Source: Fischerella muscicola PCC 7414 (GTDB lineage Bacteria > Cyanobacteriota > Cyanobacteriia > Cyanobacteriales > Nostocaceae). Taken from it: 64,000 nt of DNA. Position numbers and translations under genes: made by a program. Numbering within the stretch: position 1 is the first letter of the stretch; each line of letters begins with the position of its first letter. The notes below the pieces were generated by a model, which was not told where the DNA came from, did no database searches, and saw nothing but the letters and a program-made list of their open reading frames with translations. The stretch lies in assembly GCF_000317205.1 (NCBI RefSeq), contig NZ_AJLK01000073.1, forward strand, positions 1-64,000, in the 5' to 3' direction. Positions 9,494 to 18,125 of this stretch are shown here, piece by piece.

Positions 9494-9541
9494 AACCTCA
9501 CCCCTTTCCCCTCTGTTTACCAAACAGAGAGTGAGGTTTTT
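9494..9541 (+). repeat. Bipartite hairpin with trailing T run
   Basis: AACCTCAC (9494-9501) pairs with GTGAGGTT (9531-9538), and CTCTGTTT (9511-9518) pairs with AAACAGAG (9522-9529), followed by five T residues in all (9537-9541). It is terminator-shaped, but it lies between divergent genes (epimerase and purD) with no plus-strand gene ending nearby, so it may be a mobile palindromic repeat. Confidence 0.55.
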
Positions 9542-9692
9542 CCATGCTTGGTGGTGAAATTTTTTCATCGGGACTGCCTTTCCTCTTCCAGATTGTTCTT
9601 TGGACTTGCATAAGTATTAGAATTGGTGAAAAAATTGAACCGCGAGCAGCCATTGAGGATTCTCGCACTTCAAGGGACGCAAGAGGAAATCT

Positions 9693-10967
9693 GTGAAAGT
9701 TTTAGTTGTAGGTAATGGAGGGCGGGAACACGCCCTTGCTTGGAAACTATTGCAATCGAGGCAAATTGAGCAGGTTACATGTGTACCAGGAAATGGCGGT
9801 ACAGCCAGTATGTCACAGTGTCAAAACTTGCCTTTAGGAATAGATGACTTTGAGGGTATAAGTCAGTTTGCCCAAAAAGAGAAAATTTCTCTGGTTGTAG
9901 TCGGGCCAGAAGTACCTTTGGCTATGGGTATCTCAGACTACCTCAACTCACGAGGCTTCAAGGTTTTTGGTCCAACTAGGGCAGGGGCGCAAATAGAAGC
10001 GAGTAAGGCCTGGGCAAAAGCTTTTATGCAGGAAGTAGGAATTCCTACAGCTCATGCTGCGGTATTTACGCAAGCATCTGCTGCTAAATCTTACGTAAAA
10101 GATCATGTAGCACCCATTGTTGTTAAAGCTGATGGCTTAGCAGCAGGTAAAGGTGTGACAGTTGCTCAAACAGTCGATCAAGCTATTGAAGCCATCGAAG
10201 CTATTTTTCGGGGGCAGTTTGGCAATGCTGGGAAATTTGTCGTCATTGAAGAGTGTTTAATTGGTCAAGAAGTCTCTGTTTTAGCCTTAACAGATGGGTT
10301 GACAATTCGATCATTGTTGCCAGCTCAGGATCATAAACGGATCGGTGAGGGTGATACAGGAGAAAATACAGGTGGTATGGGAGCTTATGCTCCAGCGCCC
10401 ATTGCGACGCCAGAGTTAATGGCACGAGTTCAAAAAGAAGTATTAGAGAAAGCGATCGCAGCTTTTAGAGCCAAGAACATTGACTATCGAGGTGTACTCT
10501 ATGCAGGATTGATGATTACTCCTGATGGCGATTTTAAGGTTTTAGAATTTAATTGTCGGTTCGGTGATCCAGAAACCCAAGTGATTCTGCCACTGTTGGA
10601 AACACCGTTAGAAGAGTTAATGCTTGCCTGCATTGAGCAGCGCTTGGCACAAATGCCGCCAATTGCTTGGAAACAAGGTGCTGCTGCCACAGTCGTTGCT
10701 GCTGCGCTTGGTTATCCCGGGACTTATGAAAAAGGTAAAGCGATCACAGGAATTGCAGAAGCCCAAGCCGCAGGAGCAATTGTATTTCATGCTGGTACTA
10801 ACTTACAAGACGGACAATTGCTCACAGATGGAGGTCGAGTATTAAACGTCACTGGTACAGGAGAAAATTTTGAGCAAGCATTAGCTCAAGCATATGCTGG
10901 TATGAGATGTATTAACTTTGAGGGTATGTATTATCGGCGAGATATCGGTCATCGGTTAAAAGGGTGA
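9693..10967 (+). CDS. purD: Phosphoribosylamine-glycine ligase (GAR synthetase)
   Basis: A 424-residue full-length PurD. It catalyses ATP-dependent ligation of glycine to phosphoribosylamine in de novo purine synthesis. The N-terminus is KVLVVGNGGREHALAWKL. It continues with VGPEVPLA, GPTRAGAQIEASKAWAK, an ATP-grasp core (VKADGLAAGKGVTVA), the QDHKRIGEGDTGENTGGMGA signature and NCRFGDPETQ. The start is GTG at 9693, supported by AGAGGAA about 6 bases upstream and by the family N-terminus beginning MKVLV. It is monocistronic as far as can be seen. Confidence 0.97.
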   Translation: MKVLVVGNGGREHALAWKLLQSRQIEQVTCVPGNGGTASMSQCQNLPLGIDDFEGISQFAQKEKISLVVVGPEVPLAMGISDYLNSRGFKVFGPTRAGAQIEASKAWAKAFMQEVGIPTAHAAVFTQASAAKSYVKDHVAPIVVKADGLAAGKGVTVAQTVDQAIEAIEAIFRGQFGNAGKFVVIEECLIGQEVSVLALTDGLTIRSLLPAQDHKRIGEGDTGENTGGMGAYAPAPIATPELMARVQKEVLEKAIAAFRAKNIDYRGVLYAGLMITPDGDFKVLEFNCRFGDPETQVILPLLETPLEELMLACIEQRLAQMPPIAWKQGAAATVVAAALGYPGTYEKGKAITGIAEAQAAGAIVFHAGTNLQDGQLLTDGGRVLNVTGTGENFEQALAQAYAGMRCINFEGMYYRRDIGHRLKG

Positions 10968-11034
10968 GATGATAGTAGGGGCTAAGCATTTGAGCGATAA
11001 TTTATAGTTTGGAAAAATATTATTCAGCAAATGC

Positions 11035-11135
11035 TACCCTGCACCATAGGTTTATACCCGTATCTCATCCCCAGAACACCCCCAAAGCTTAGTGTTTGAA
11101 CAACTGCAATTCTGGAAAGACATCGGTGCAGGGTA
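11035..11135. repeat. Inverted repeat element upstream of nblS
   Basis: TACCCTGCACC (11035-11045) is exactly inverted as GGTGCAGGGTA (11125-11135), about 80 bp apart. The core GGTGCAGGGTA also occurs near 58873-58883. The arrangement resembles a small non-autonomous element or a dispersed repeat. It lies immediately upstream of the nblS start, so it could influence that promoter (inference). Confidence 0.55.
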
Positions 11136-11153
11136 CAACAAAAATAATAAGCA

Positions 11154-13151
11154 ATGTCTTTAATTGAAATAACCACAGACATAACAAATTTTTATTTTAA
11201 GATGCTGGCTCTTTTAAAAAACATCCGAGAAACGATCGCGAATTGGTGGTCAGAGTTCACTCTCCAGACCAAACTTTTGGCTGCTGTAACCTTGGTGGTT
11301 TCTTTGGTGATGAGTGGTCTGACCTTTTGGGCAATCAATACGATTCAGCAGGACGCCCGTTTGAATGATACTCGTTTCGGTCGTGACTTAGGACTGCTGC
11401 TGGCTGCTAACGTTGCTCCCTTAATTGCCGATCATAATCTGACTGAGGTAGCACAATTTTCTCAACGCTTTTACAGCAGTACTTCCAGCGTGCGTTACAT
11501 GCTTTACGCTGATGAGACTGGAAAAATCTATTTTGGTATTCCCTTTTGGGAACCGGAGGTTGAAACCTCCTTAACAATTGAAAGGCGTATCCAACTACCA
11601 GAGGATTACGCTGCTGATGCCGAAAAACCAATGGTGCGACAACATATGTCCCCAGATGGTGTTGTCACAGATGTGTTTGTGCCTCTGACGGTAGAAAAAA
11701 AATATCTGGGTGTTTTAGCGATCGGCATCAACCCCAACCCGAATGCAGTCATTTCTACAAATTTCACCCGCGATGTCACCATTGCTGTATTTATTTCTAT
11801 TTGGGTAATGGTGATTCTAGGAGGAGTAATCAATGCTTTGACAATCACCAAACCAATTAAAGAGCTATTGCTGGGTGTCAAGCAAATCGCTGCGGGCAAC
11901 TTCAAGCAGCGTATTGACTTGCCATTTGGAGGTGAACTCAAAGAGCTAATTTTCAGCTTTAATGAAATGGCAGAGCGTCTAGAACGCTACGAAGAACAGA
12001 ATATTGAGGAACTAACTGCCGAAAAAGCCAAGTTAGAAACGTTAGTTTCCACCATTGCTGATGGTGCGGTTTTGATAGACGAGCATATGCAGGTGATTTT
12101 AGTTAACCCCACAGCCCGACGCATTTTTGGTTGGGAAGGGCTTAATGTTGTGGGTGAGAGTGTTCTCAATTTATTGCCGTCAGCAGTACAAATAGAAATC
12201 ACTCGTACTTTGTATGAAATGGCAGCCGGGGAATGTGAAAGTGCCGAATTCCGTATTCCTTTCACTCAACCAAGCAAACGCACTATCCGCCTTCTCTTAG
12301 CTACTGTATTTGACCAACAAAGGGAGAATGTGAAAGGAATTGCCATCACTGTGCAAGATATCACCCGAGAAGTAGAACTAAACGAAGCCAAAAGTCAATT
12401 TATCAGTAACGTTTCCCACGAATTACGCACTCCCTTATTTAATATCAAATCTTTTATTGAAACTTTGCATGAATATGGGGAAGAACTCAGTTCAGAACAA
12501 CGGCAAGATTTTTTGTTAACTGTTAATCATGAAACCGATCGCTTGGCACGTTTAGTAAATGATGTTTTGGATTTATCCAGATTAGAATCTGGTCGGAGTT
12601 ATCACTTAAACGGGGTGGATTTAACGCAAGCAATAGAACAGACACTACGTACGTACCAACTTAATGCCAAAGATAAGGGTATCGAATTATATCAAGAAGT
12701 TGAACCCAATTTACCTTTAGTAGTAGGTCATTATGATTTGTTGCTGCAAGTGCTAGCTAATTTACTAGGCAATGCACTGAAATTTACCAAAGCAGGCGGT
12801 AAAGTCATGATTCGTGCCTATCAACTAGAACCGCAGCCACAAGATAGCGATCGCCCTGCTCAAGTGCGCGTAGAAATTGCTGATACTGGTATTGGCATTG
12901 CCCCAGAAGATCAAGAAGCAATTTTTGATCGCTTCTTCAGGGTAGAAAATCGTGTTCACACCCTAGAAGGTACAGGCTTAGGATTATCAATTGTTAGAAA
13001 TATTATTGAAGAAAAACATCACAGTAAAGTTCATTTGGTGAGCGAAGTCGGTGTAGGCACAACTTTTTGGTTTGATCTGGCAGTATTTGAAGAACCCCTA
13101 TTGCCTTCAGCTAAAGCTAGTAATGATTGCAAAAATCATAGCGAATTATGA
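11154..13151 (+). CDS. nblS: Sensor histidine kinase NblS (Hik33/DspA type)
   Basis: A 665-residue membrane histidine kinase with the NblS/Hik33 layout: TM1 (LLAAVTLVVSLVMSGLTFW), a periplasmic loop of about 150 residues, TM2 (IAVFISIWVMVILGGVI), HAMP, a PAS domain, HisKA with VSHELRTPLFNIKSF, and HATPase with ANLLGNALKF, DTGIGIAPED, FDRFFRV and GTGLGLSIVRNI. NblS regulates responses to high light, nutrient stress and phycobilisome degradation, and is conserved in cyanobacteria. Homologues usually begin MLALLKN, so the ATG at 11202 may be the true start; the reading frame is open from 11154. nblA, a known output of this regulation in other cyanobacteria, lies about 6 kb downstream. Confidence 0.92.
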   Translation: MSLIEITTDITNFYFKMLALLKNIRETIANWWSEFTLQTKLLAAVTLVVSLVMSGLTFWAINTIQQDARLNDTRFGRDLGLLLAANVAPLIADHNLTEVAQFSQRFYSSTSSVRYMLYADETGKIYFGIPFWEPEVETSLTIERRIQLPEDYAADAEKPMVRQHMSPDGVVTDVFVPLTVEKKYLGVLAIGINPNPNAVISTNFTRDVTIAVFISIWVMVILGGVINALTITKPIKELLLGVKQIAAGNFKQRIDLPFGGELKELIFSFNEMAERLERYEEQNIEELTAEKAKLETLVSTIADGAVLIDEHMQVILVNPTARRIFGWEGLNVVGESVLNLLPSAVQIEITRTLYEMAAGECESAEFRIPFTQPSKRTIRLLLATVFDQQRENVKGIAITVQDITREVELNEAKSQFISNVSHELRTPLFNIKSFIETLHEYGEELSSEQRQDFLLTVNHETDRLARLVNDVLDLSRLESGRSYHLNGVDLTQAIEQTLRTYQLNAKDKGIELYQEVEPNLPLVVGHYDLLLQVLANLLGNALKFTKAGGKVMIRAYQLEPQPQDSDRPAQVRVEIADTGIGIAPEDQEAIFDRFFRVENRVHTLEGTGLGLSIVRNIIEEKHHSKVHLVSEVGVGTTFWFDLAVFEEPLLPSAKASNDCKNHSEL

Positions 13152-13313
13152 AACATGTCTATTCACTTCCAGGTTCAGTGGATAAGCTAATTCTGGCGTT
13201 TGGTCTTCTCCTGCATCGCGCCTTCTGTAGTAGATGTCCTTCCAGTCTTGGTCGTTTTGTAGACCTCTACCAGATAATGTAGCTTTGTTTACTTGTACAA
13301 AGTGTTCTTTCAC
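13146..13313 (-). CDS. Small hypothetical protein (55 aa), possibly a gene remnant
   Basis: The minus strand carries a 55-codon frame from a GTG at 13311-13313 to TAA at 13146-13148, overlapping the nblS stop by a few bases in convergent orientation. The product is polar and protein-like: LSGRGLQNDQDWKDIYYRRRD followed by AGEDQTPELAYPLNLEV. I do not recognise the family. An upstream in-frame stop and the lack of a clear ribosome binding site leave open that this is the 3' fragment of a longer lost gene. Confidence 0.4.
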   Translation of the reverse strand: MKEHFVQVNKATLSGRGLQNDQDWKDIYYRRRDAGEDQTPELAYPLNLEVNRHVS

Positions 13314-13405
13314 TCTAAAGAATTTCTGGAGACATTATTGCAGAAAACAGAGGACTAAATCATATGGTAGAAATTTTTCTTAAATTTTCTGGGTTTATTC
13401 GGTAT

Positions 13406-13783
13406 TTAAGATTGCAACAGAGCTACGAGCAAACACACTAATAATAAAGCCAATAACAATAATAAAGCCTGATTGCGTTTGATCCAGTTTCTCACAGTAG
13501 TGCTAAAGCTTTTTGCTTCACGCAACTGCTGTAACTCCAGTTCACTTTCTGCAAGATTTTGGTACAGCGTACATTCTTTGGCATAAGGACGCTGGGGAAA
13601 ATTACAGCTATCATCAGCGTGGTAGGCACAACTGTCACAAAGATAGCTATTTCCAGTTGCTCTGTGTAGAGGAATACCAGGATGACCGTAAGCTTTTAGT
13701 TGAGCGCGACAATAGGGACAGGTGATAGCTTGCCTGTTTACAGGTTGATGACAACGAGGGCAAGTAGTTTTAGTAATGTCCAC
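13406..13783 (-). CDS. Zinc-ribbon protein with C-terminal membrane anchor
   Basis: 125 residues. The N-terminus has a zinc ribbon (CPRCHQPVNRQAITCPYCRAQ), then a second Cys/His cluster (CDSCAYHADDSCNFPQRPYAKEC). A helix (ELELQQLREA) follows, and the C-terminus is a single hydrophobic helix (LLLLLALLLVCLLVALL). The arrangement suggests a tail-anchored cytoplasmic metal-binding protein. Function is unknown. It lies between nblS and the LysR gene on the minus strand and has its own ATG. Confidence 0.75.
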   Translation of the reverse strand: MDITKTTCPRCHQPVNRQAITCPYCRAQLKAYGHPGIPLHRATGNSYLCDSCAYHADDSCNFPQRPYAKECTLYQNLAESELELQQLREAKSFSTTVRNWIKRNQALLLLLALLLVCLLVALLQS

Positions 13784-13938
13784 AGCTTGAATGTCAAAGA
13801 GTAAATACTTTGATTTTATATTTTATTTTTTGCGGATGTTAATGTAGAAGTCGGCATGGTTGGCGATCGCCATGATTAATTTTTGAGAAATTGATAATAA
13901 AAGCAGGCGATAGAAGTTTCGCCTGTCTCTAGTTGAGA

Positions 13939-14925
13939 CTATATCCACAAAGCTTCAACTACTTGCATTGGGTTTTCTTTGTTAGTAGAAAATTTTTGAC
14001 TTTCTTTGAGCAAATACTCAAGAAAAGTACTAGCAGTTATTGGTAGCTGTTTTTTCTTAGGAAAGATGATCTGCCATTGGCGATGAATTGGGAAATGATC
14101 AATATCTAATATTGCTAGGTGTTTTCTGACTTCTGCACAGTTAAGGGTGTGCATAGATATGATGGAAACTCCCAAACCATCAATTGCAGCTTGCTGAATT
14201 GCTTCATTACTGCCTAGTTCTATGTTAATTTGCAAGTCTATTTCATGTTGTTTGAAAAATTGTTCTACTACCATGCGGGTTCCCGAACCTTCTTCCCGCA
14301 TAATTAAGGGTTCCTCAGCAAAAGCTTTCAGGGATAAATTGCGTTCGTTTGCAAAACGATGAGTTGCAGGGGCGATCGCTACAAGGGGATTAGCTAAAAA
14401 TGGCCTTACCTCTATGTCTTCTCTATTTGGTGGACAACTCATGACATACAAGTCATCAAGGTTCTCATGCATCCGCGCCAATAGCGCTTCATGATTGGTA
14501 AACTCCAAAGACAATTTCACACCAGGGTAGAGTTGACAAAAAGGCTTCAGTAGTTTGGGGAGGAAATACTTTGTTGTAGTTACTGCTGCTAATCGCAGTC
14601 GTCCCAGTCTCATCCCCTGCAAGTCAAAAATGGTTGTTTCTAGGCGATCTAGGCACTGCAATATTTCCCGGCAAGTATGCAAAACTTCTTGACCTGCTTG
14701 GGTCAAGTAGATACGCTTACCCACTTGTTCAAACAGGGGCATACCAACAGCCTGTGCAAGATGCTTGACCTGCATTGATACTGTTGGCTGGGTGACAAAC
14801 AACTCTTCGGCAGCACGAGTAAAGCTACAGTGTCTCGCAGCTGCTTCAAATACCTGCAACTGATCGAGAGTAATCGATTTTGACAGGCCATCCTTTTGTC
14901 TAAATTCTGCCAAAGAACTTTTCAT
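13939..14925 (-). CDS. LysR-family transcriptional regulator, CbbR/CmpR-like
   Basis: 328 residues. An N-terminal winged helix-turn-helix (LQVFEAAARHCSFTRAAEEL, VTQPTVSMQVKHL) is followed by a LysR substrate-binding domain (LRLAAVTTTKYFLPKLL, IMREEGSGTRMVVEQFF, GLGVSIISMHT). The effector domain resembles the CbbR/RbcR/CmpR group that controls carbon fixation or inorganic-carbon uptake genes. Which genes it controls is not evident; no rbc or cmp genes are in the window. It is divergent from the gene at 15180, and the gap contains a perfect palindrome (15013-15040) that is a plausible autoregulatory site. Confidence 0.88.
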   Translation of the reverse strand: MKSSLAEFRQKDGLSKSITLDQLQVFEAAARHCSFTRAAEELFVTQPTVSMQVKHLAQAVGMPLFEQVGKRIYLTQAGQEVLHTCREILQCLDRLETTIFDLQGMRLGRLRLAAVTTTKYFLPKLLKPFCQLYPGVKLSLEFTNHEALLARMHENLDDLYVMSCPPNREDIEVRPFLANPLVAIAPATHRFANERNLSLKAFAEEPLIMREEGSGTRMVVEQFFKQHEIDLQINIELGSNEAIQQAAIDGLGVSIISMHTLNCAEVRKHLAILDIDHFPIHRQWQIIFPKKKQLPITASTFLEYLLKESQKFSTNKENPMQVVEALWI

Positions 14926-15012
14926 AGAACTGTCTAAGGGTCTGTTAATAAAAAAATAAAAATTTTAGCAACACCAACGTTGCTTAATTTTTGTTTAGTA
15001 TTAATATACATT

Positions 15013-15040
15013 ACTTTAACAACATTAATGTTGTTAAAGT
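15013..15040. promoter_or_regulatory. Perfect 28-bp palindrome, candidate LysR operator
   Basis: The half-site ACTTTAACAACATT (15013-15026) is followed directly by its exact reverse complement (15027-15040). It lies 88 bp upstream of the LysR start and 139 bp upstream of the divergent gene at 15180. LysR-type regulators typically bind T-N11-A dyads near their own promoters, so an operator role is likely but not proven. Confidence 0.6.
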
Positions 15041-15179
15041 TCAAATCTAGGAAAACTTGTTCTTTGTTAGTGGTTGGTAGGTTCTCCAAACAACAAACAA
15101 CCAACAACACTTTAAGTAGAAGCAGTAAAGCAAACCGACAAGTTATAATTTTTGTGCGGACGAGACGTAACAAAAATTT

Positions 15180-15509
15180 ATGAGTAACCCCCTGGTACAA
15201 GCTTTTTTTGTCGGTAGAGCAGTAGCTGAAGTCATGACAGAACGCCTGGAAAACGCTTTGACTGATGCTTTGAGCGAAGTAGGCAAACTTGATGCGGAAC
15301 TCAGAGAGCAGCTGCGCCAATTCACAGACGAAGTGATGGAGCGAGCCAATCGAGCAGCTGATGCTGTTGACACAGGTGAAAGCACTACAGGATTTAGTCA
15401 AACAGGTACTGATCCTGTGGATTTGCAAGCCATGATTGATGAACTGCGGGCAGAAATTGCCTTTTTGCGAACAGAACTACAGCGTTATCGCAGCAGTAGA
15501 AATAGTTAG
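15180..15509 (+). CDS. Conserved cyanobacterial protein, DUF6825-like
   Basis: 109 residues, acidic and mostly helical. It begins NPLVQAFFVGRAVAEVMTER, has an amphipathic helix with many Glu, and ends with a coiled-coil-like MIDELRAEIAFLRTELQRYR. It resembles a conserved cyanobacterial/plastid family (I believe DUF6825), of unknown function. It precedes an ABC1-kinase gene on the same strand with a 190-bp spacer. The ATG directly follows GTAACAAAAATTT without a strong ribosome binding site. Confidence 0.7.
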   Translation: MSNPLVQAFFVGRAVAEVMTERLENALTDALSEVGKLDAELREQLRQFTDEVMERANRAADAVDTGESTTGFSQTGTDPVDLQAMIDELRAEIAFLRTELQRYRSSRNS

Positions 15510-15545
15510 TTAGTGGTTAGTAGTTAGTGGTTAGTAGTTTTTTTG
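15508..15545. repeat. GTTAGTAGTTAGTG heptamer-type repeat
   Basis: Tandem units of about 7 bp (GTTAGTA / GTTAGTG) run directly from the stop codon of the preceding gene, ending in a T run. This is the same class of short tandem repeat as at 1002, 5915, 21429 and 25275. Confidence 0.6.
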
Positions 15546-15698
15546 TTTAGAAAAATCAACTATTTACCAATGACCTATGACTAATCATTTCGAGCAGGGT
15601 ATAAGCCTCCAGATGACCTAAGTGGGGTCAATCCAAAATCCAAAATCTAAAATCCAAAATTGTTTGACTTAGTTCAAAACCAGCGGTAAGCAAAGCAT

Positions 15699-17384
15699 AT
15701 GGAAAAAGGTTATACAGACAAGGCATACCGTTGGAATCGCGAAAACTATTCGAGTAGACGGCGGTTTGTAGACATTTGGTCATTTGTACTGACCTTATTG
15801 TATAGACTCTGGCTCTACAACAAATCTTGGAGTTATGCTGGTGGAGTTACTGAAGCCAAGCAAGCTGCTAGACGTAAAGTGTTAGCAGTGTGGATTCGTA
15901 ATTCTTTGCTGGATTTAGGGCCGACCTTTATTAAAGTGGGACAACTTTTTTCTACACGTGCGGATATTTTTCCCAGCGAATATGTAGAAGAATTGTCAAA
16001 ATTACAAGACAAAGTGCCCGCTTTTACCTACCAGCAAGTAGAAACAATTATTGAGCAAGAGTTGGGTAAAAAGATACCGGATCTCTTTGCCAGTTTTGAA
16101 CCAATTCCTTTAGCTGCTGCTAGCTTGGGGCAGGTACACAAAGCCACTTTGCGCTCAGGTGAAGCTGTCGTTGTGAAAGTGCAACGTCCAGGATTAAAAA
16201 AGCTATTTGAAATTGATTTAAGAATTCTTAAAGGTATAGCTCGTTATTTCCAAAATCATCCAAAGTGGGGTAAGGGGCGGGATTGGATCGGAATTTATGA
16301 AGAGTGTTGCCGTATCCTTTGGGAAGAGATTGATTATCTCAACGAAGGACGCAATGCTGATACTTTTCGTCGCAATTTTCGCGCTTACGAATGGGTAAAA
16401 GTACCGCGCGTTTACTGGCGCTATACTTCCTCACGAGTTTTAACTTTAGAATATGTTCCTGGGATCAAAATTAGTCAATACGAAGCTATTGAAGCTGCGG
16501 GTTTAGATCGTAAGCAAATTGCTCGTCAAGGCGCTCAAGCCTACTTACTTCAGCTACTTGACAATGGTTTCTTCCACGCCGATCCACATCCTGGCAATAT
16601 CGCTGTTAGTCCCGATGGTGCTTTAATTTTCTACGATTTTGGCATGATGGGACGCATCAAGTCCAATGTGCGAGAAGGACTGATGGAAACACTATTTGGC
16701 ATTGCTTCTAAAGATGGCGATCGCGTTGTCCAGTCTTTGATCAATTTGGGCGCATTAGCACCCGTAGAAGATATGGGACCTGTGCGGCGTTCTGTCCAGT
16801 ACATGCTGGATAATTTCATGGATAAGCCTTTTGAAAATCAGTCCGTAGCAGCAATTAGTGACGATCTATATGAGATAGCTTATGATCAACCTTTTAGGTT
16901 TCCAGCTACATTCACTTTTGTGATGCGCGCCTTCTCGACTTTAGAGGGTGTAGGAAAAGGCTTAGACCCAGAATTTAACTTTATGGAAGTTGCCCAACCC
17001 TATGCAATGCAGCTTATGACGAATATGAATGGTTCTGAAGGCAATAGCTTTTTAAATGAATTAAGTCGGCAAGCTGCCCAAGTTAGTAGTACAGCATTTG
17101 GTCTACCACGTAGACTGGAGGATACACTAGAAAAACTAGAACGTGGAGATGTACGCCTGCGCGTCCGGTCTATTGAAACAGAGCGTTTACTACGTCGGCA
17201 GAGTAATATTCAACTTGGCATAGCCTATGCGTTAATAATAAGTGCTTTTACACTTTCAGCAACGATTTTATTTGTAAACAATTATTTTTGGCAGGCAGTT
17301 TTTATTGGTTTGATCGCAACCGCAGTATTATGGTTGCTAATTAGACTGCTAATGCGTCTTGACCGTTATGACCGTATGTATTAA
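15699..17384 (+). CDS. ABC1/UbiB-family atypical protein kinase
   Basis: 561 residues. It has the ABC1/AarF/UbiB hallmarks: FIKVGQLFSTRADIFP (KxGQ motif), AAASLGQVHKA (Ala-rich loop), VVVKVQRPG with the ATP Lys, EIDYLNEGRNADTF, and the catalytic FFHADPHPGNIAVS and YDFGMMG. Two hydrophobic segments at the C-terminus (IAYALIISAFTLSATILFV and FIGLIATAVLWLLIRLLM) anchor it in a membrane. Members support prenylquinone metabolism and thylakoid lipid homeostasis in cyanobacteria and plastids. The PP2C phosphatase gene begins 15 bp after its stop (from the ATG), so the two are very likely co-transcribed. Confidence 0.93.
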   Translation: MEKGYTDKAYRWNRENYSSRRRFVDIWSFVLTLLYRLWLYNKSWSYAGGVTEAKQAARRKVLAVWIRNSLLDLGPTFIKVGQLFSTRADIFPSEYVEELSKLQDKVPAFTYQQVETIIEQELGKKIPDLFASFEPIPLAAASLGQVHKATLRSGEAVVVKVQRPGLKKLFEIDLRILKGIARYFQNHPKWGKGRDWIGIYEECCRILWEEIDYLNEGRNADTFRRNFRAYEWVKVPRVYWRYTSSRVLTLEYVPGIKISQYEAIEAAGLDRKQIARQGAQAYLLQLLDNGFFHADPHPGNIAVSPDGALIFYDFGMMGRIKSNVREGLMETLFGIASKDGDRVVQSLINLGALAPVEDMGPVRRSVQYMLDNFMDKPFENQSVAAISDDLYEIAYDQPFRFPATFTFVMRAFSTLEGVGKGLDPEFNFMEVAQPYAMQLMTNMNGSEGNSFLNELSRQAAQVSSTAFGLPRRLEDTLEKLERGDVRLRVRSIETERLLRRQSNIQLGIAYALIISAFTLSATILFVNNYFWQAVFIGLIATAVLWLLIRLLMRLDRYDRMY

Positions 17385-17399
17385 TTTTTGCAGAAATAT

Positions 17400-18125
17400 A
17401 TGAAACTTCGTTTTACCGGTATTAGTGATCCGGGACTTATTCGTTCTAATAATCAAGATGCTTACTATATTGACCCAGAAGGGCGCTTTTTCATAGTTGC
17501 TGATGGCATGGGCGGTCATGCAGGAGGTGAACAAGCAAGTCAAATTGCTGCTTGTGAAGTGAAAAAGTATTTGCTTGACAATTGGGATTCTTCCCAAACC
17601 TCAGCACAGTTGTTAGAAGATGCTCTCTGGCAAGCAAATCAAGCTATCTTGCAGGATCAGGAAAGTCATCCGGAACGATCTGATATGGGAACAACAGCTG
17701 TGGTGATGATTTTCCGCCCTGGAGAACCTCCCTGGTGTGCTCATGTTGGTGACTCTAGGCTATATCGCTTCCGAGATTCCCAATTGCAACAAATCACTGA
17801 AGATCACACCTGGGTAGCACGTGCCATCAAAATGGGTGATATTACACCAGATGAGGCGCGTATTCATCCTTTCCGTCACGTTTTGTCTCGCTGTTTAGGG
17901 CGTGAAGACCTACATCAAATTGATTTACAACAACTTGATGTTAAAAGTGGCGATCGCTTGTTGTTATGTAGCGATGGGCTTACAGAAGAACTAGTTGATG
18001 AAAAAATTGCTTCCTACCTTCAAGAAAGCCTGCTTGTAGAAAAAACCGCGATCGCCCTTGTTGAAGCTGCCAAAAAAGAAGGTGGACACGATAACATCAC
18101 TGTTGTCATCGTTGCTCTGGAATAA
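17400..18125 (+). CDS. PP2C-type Ser/Thr protein phosphatase
   Basis: 241 residues from the ATG at 17400 (an in-frame TTG lies 12 bases earlier). It is essentially a bare PPM catalytic domain: GISDPGLIRSNNQDAYY, VADGMGGHAGGEQAS, MGTTAVVM, VGDSRLYRF, CSDGLTEEL and GHDNITVVIV. All acidic metal ligands are present, so it should be active. It sits directly behind the ABC1-kinase gene, suggesting that it acts on that kinase or its targets (inference). No membrane segment or extra domain is present. Confidence 0.93.
   Translation: MKLRFTGISDPGLIRSNNQDAYYIDPEGRFFIVADGMGGHAGGEQASQIAACEVKKYLLDNWDSSQTSAQLLEDALWQANQAILQDQESHPERSDMGTTAVVMIFRPGEPPWCAHVGDSRLYRFRDSQLQQITEDHTWVARAIKMGDITPDEARIHPFRHVLSRCLGREDLHQIDLQQLDVKSGDRLLLCSDGLTEELVDEKIASYLQESLLVEKTAIALVEAAKKEGGHDNITVVIVALE

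Noticed and set aside
9494-9541. Functional terminator between the epimerase gene and purD
   Set aside because: The flanking genes diverge, so no transcript needs ending there. It is recorded as a hairpin repeat instead.
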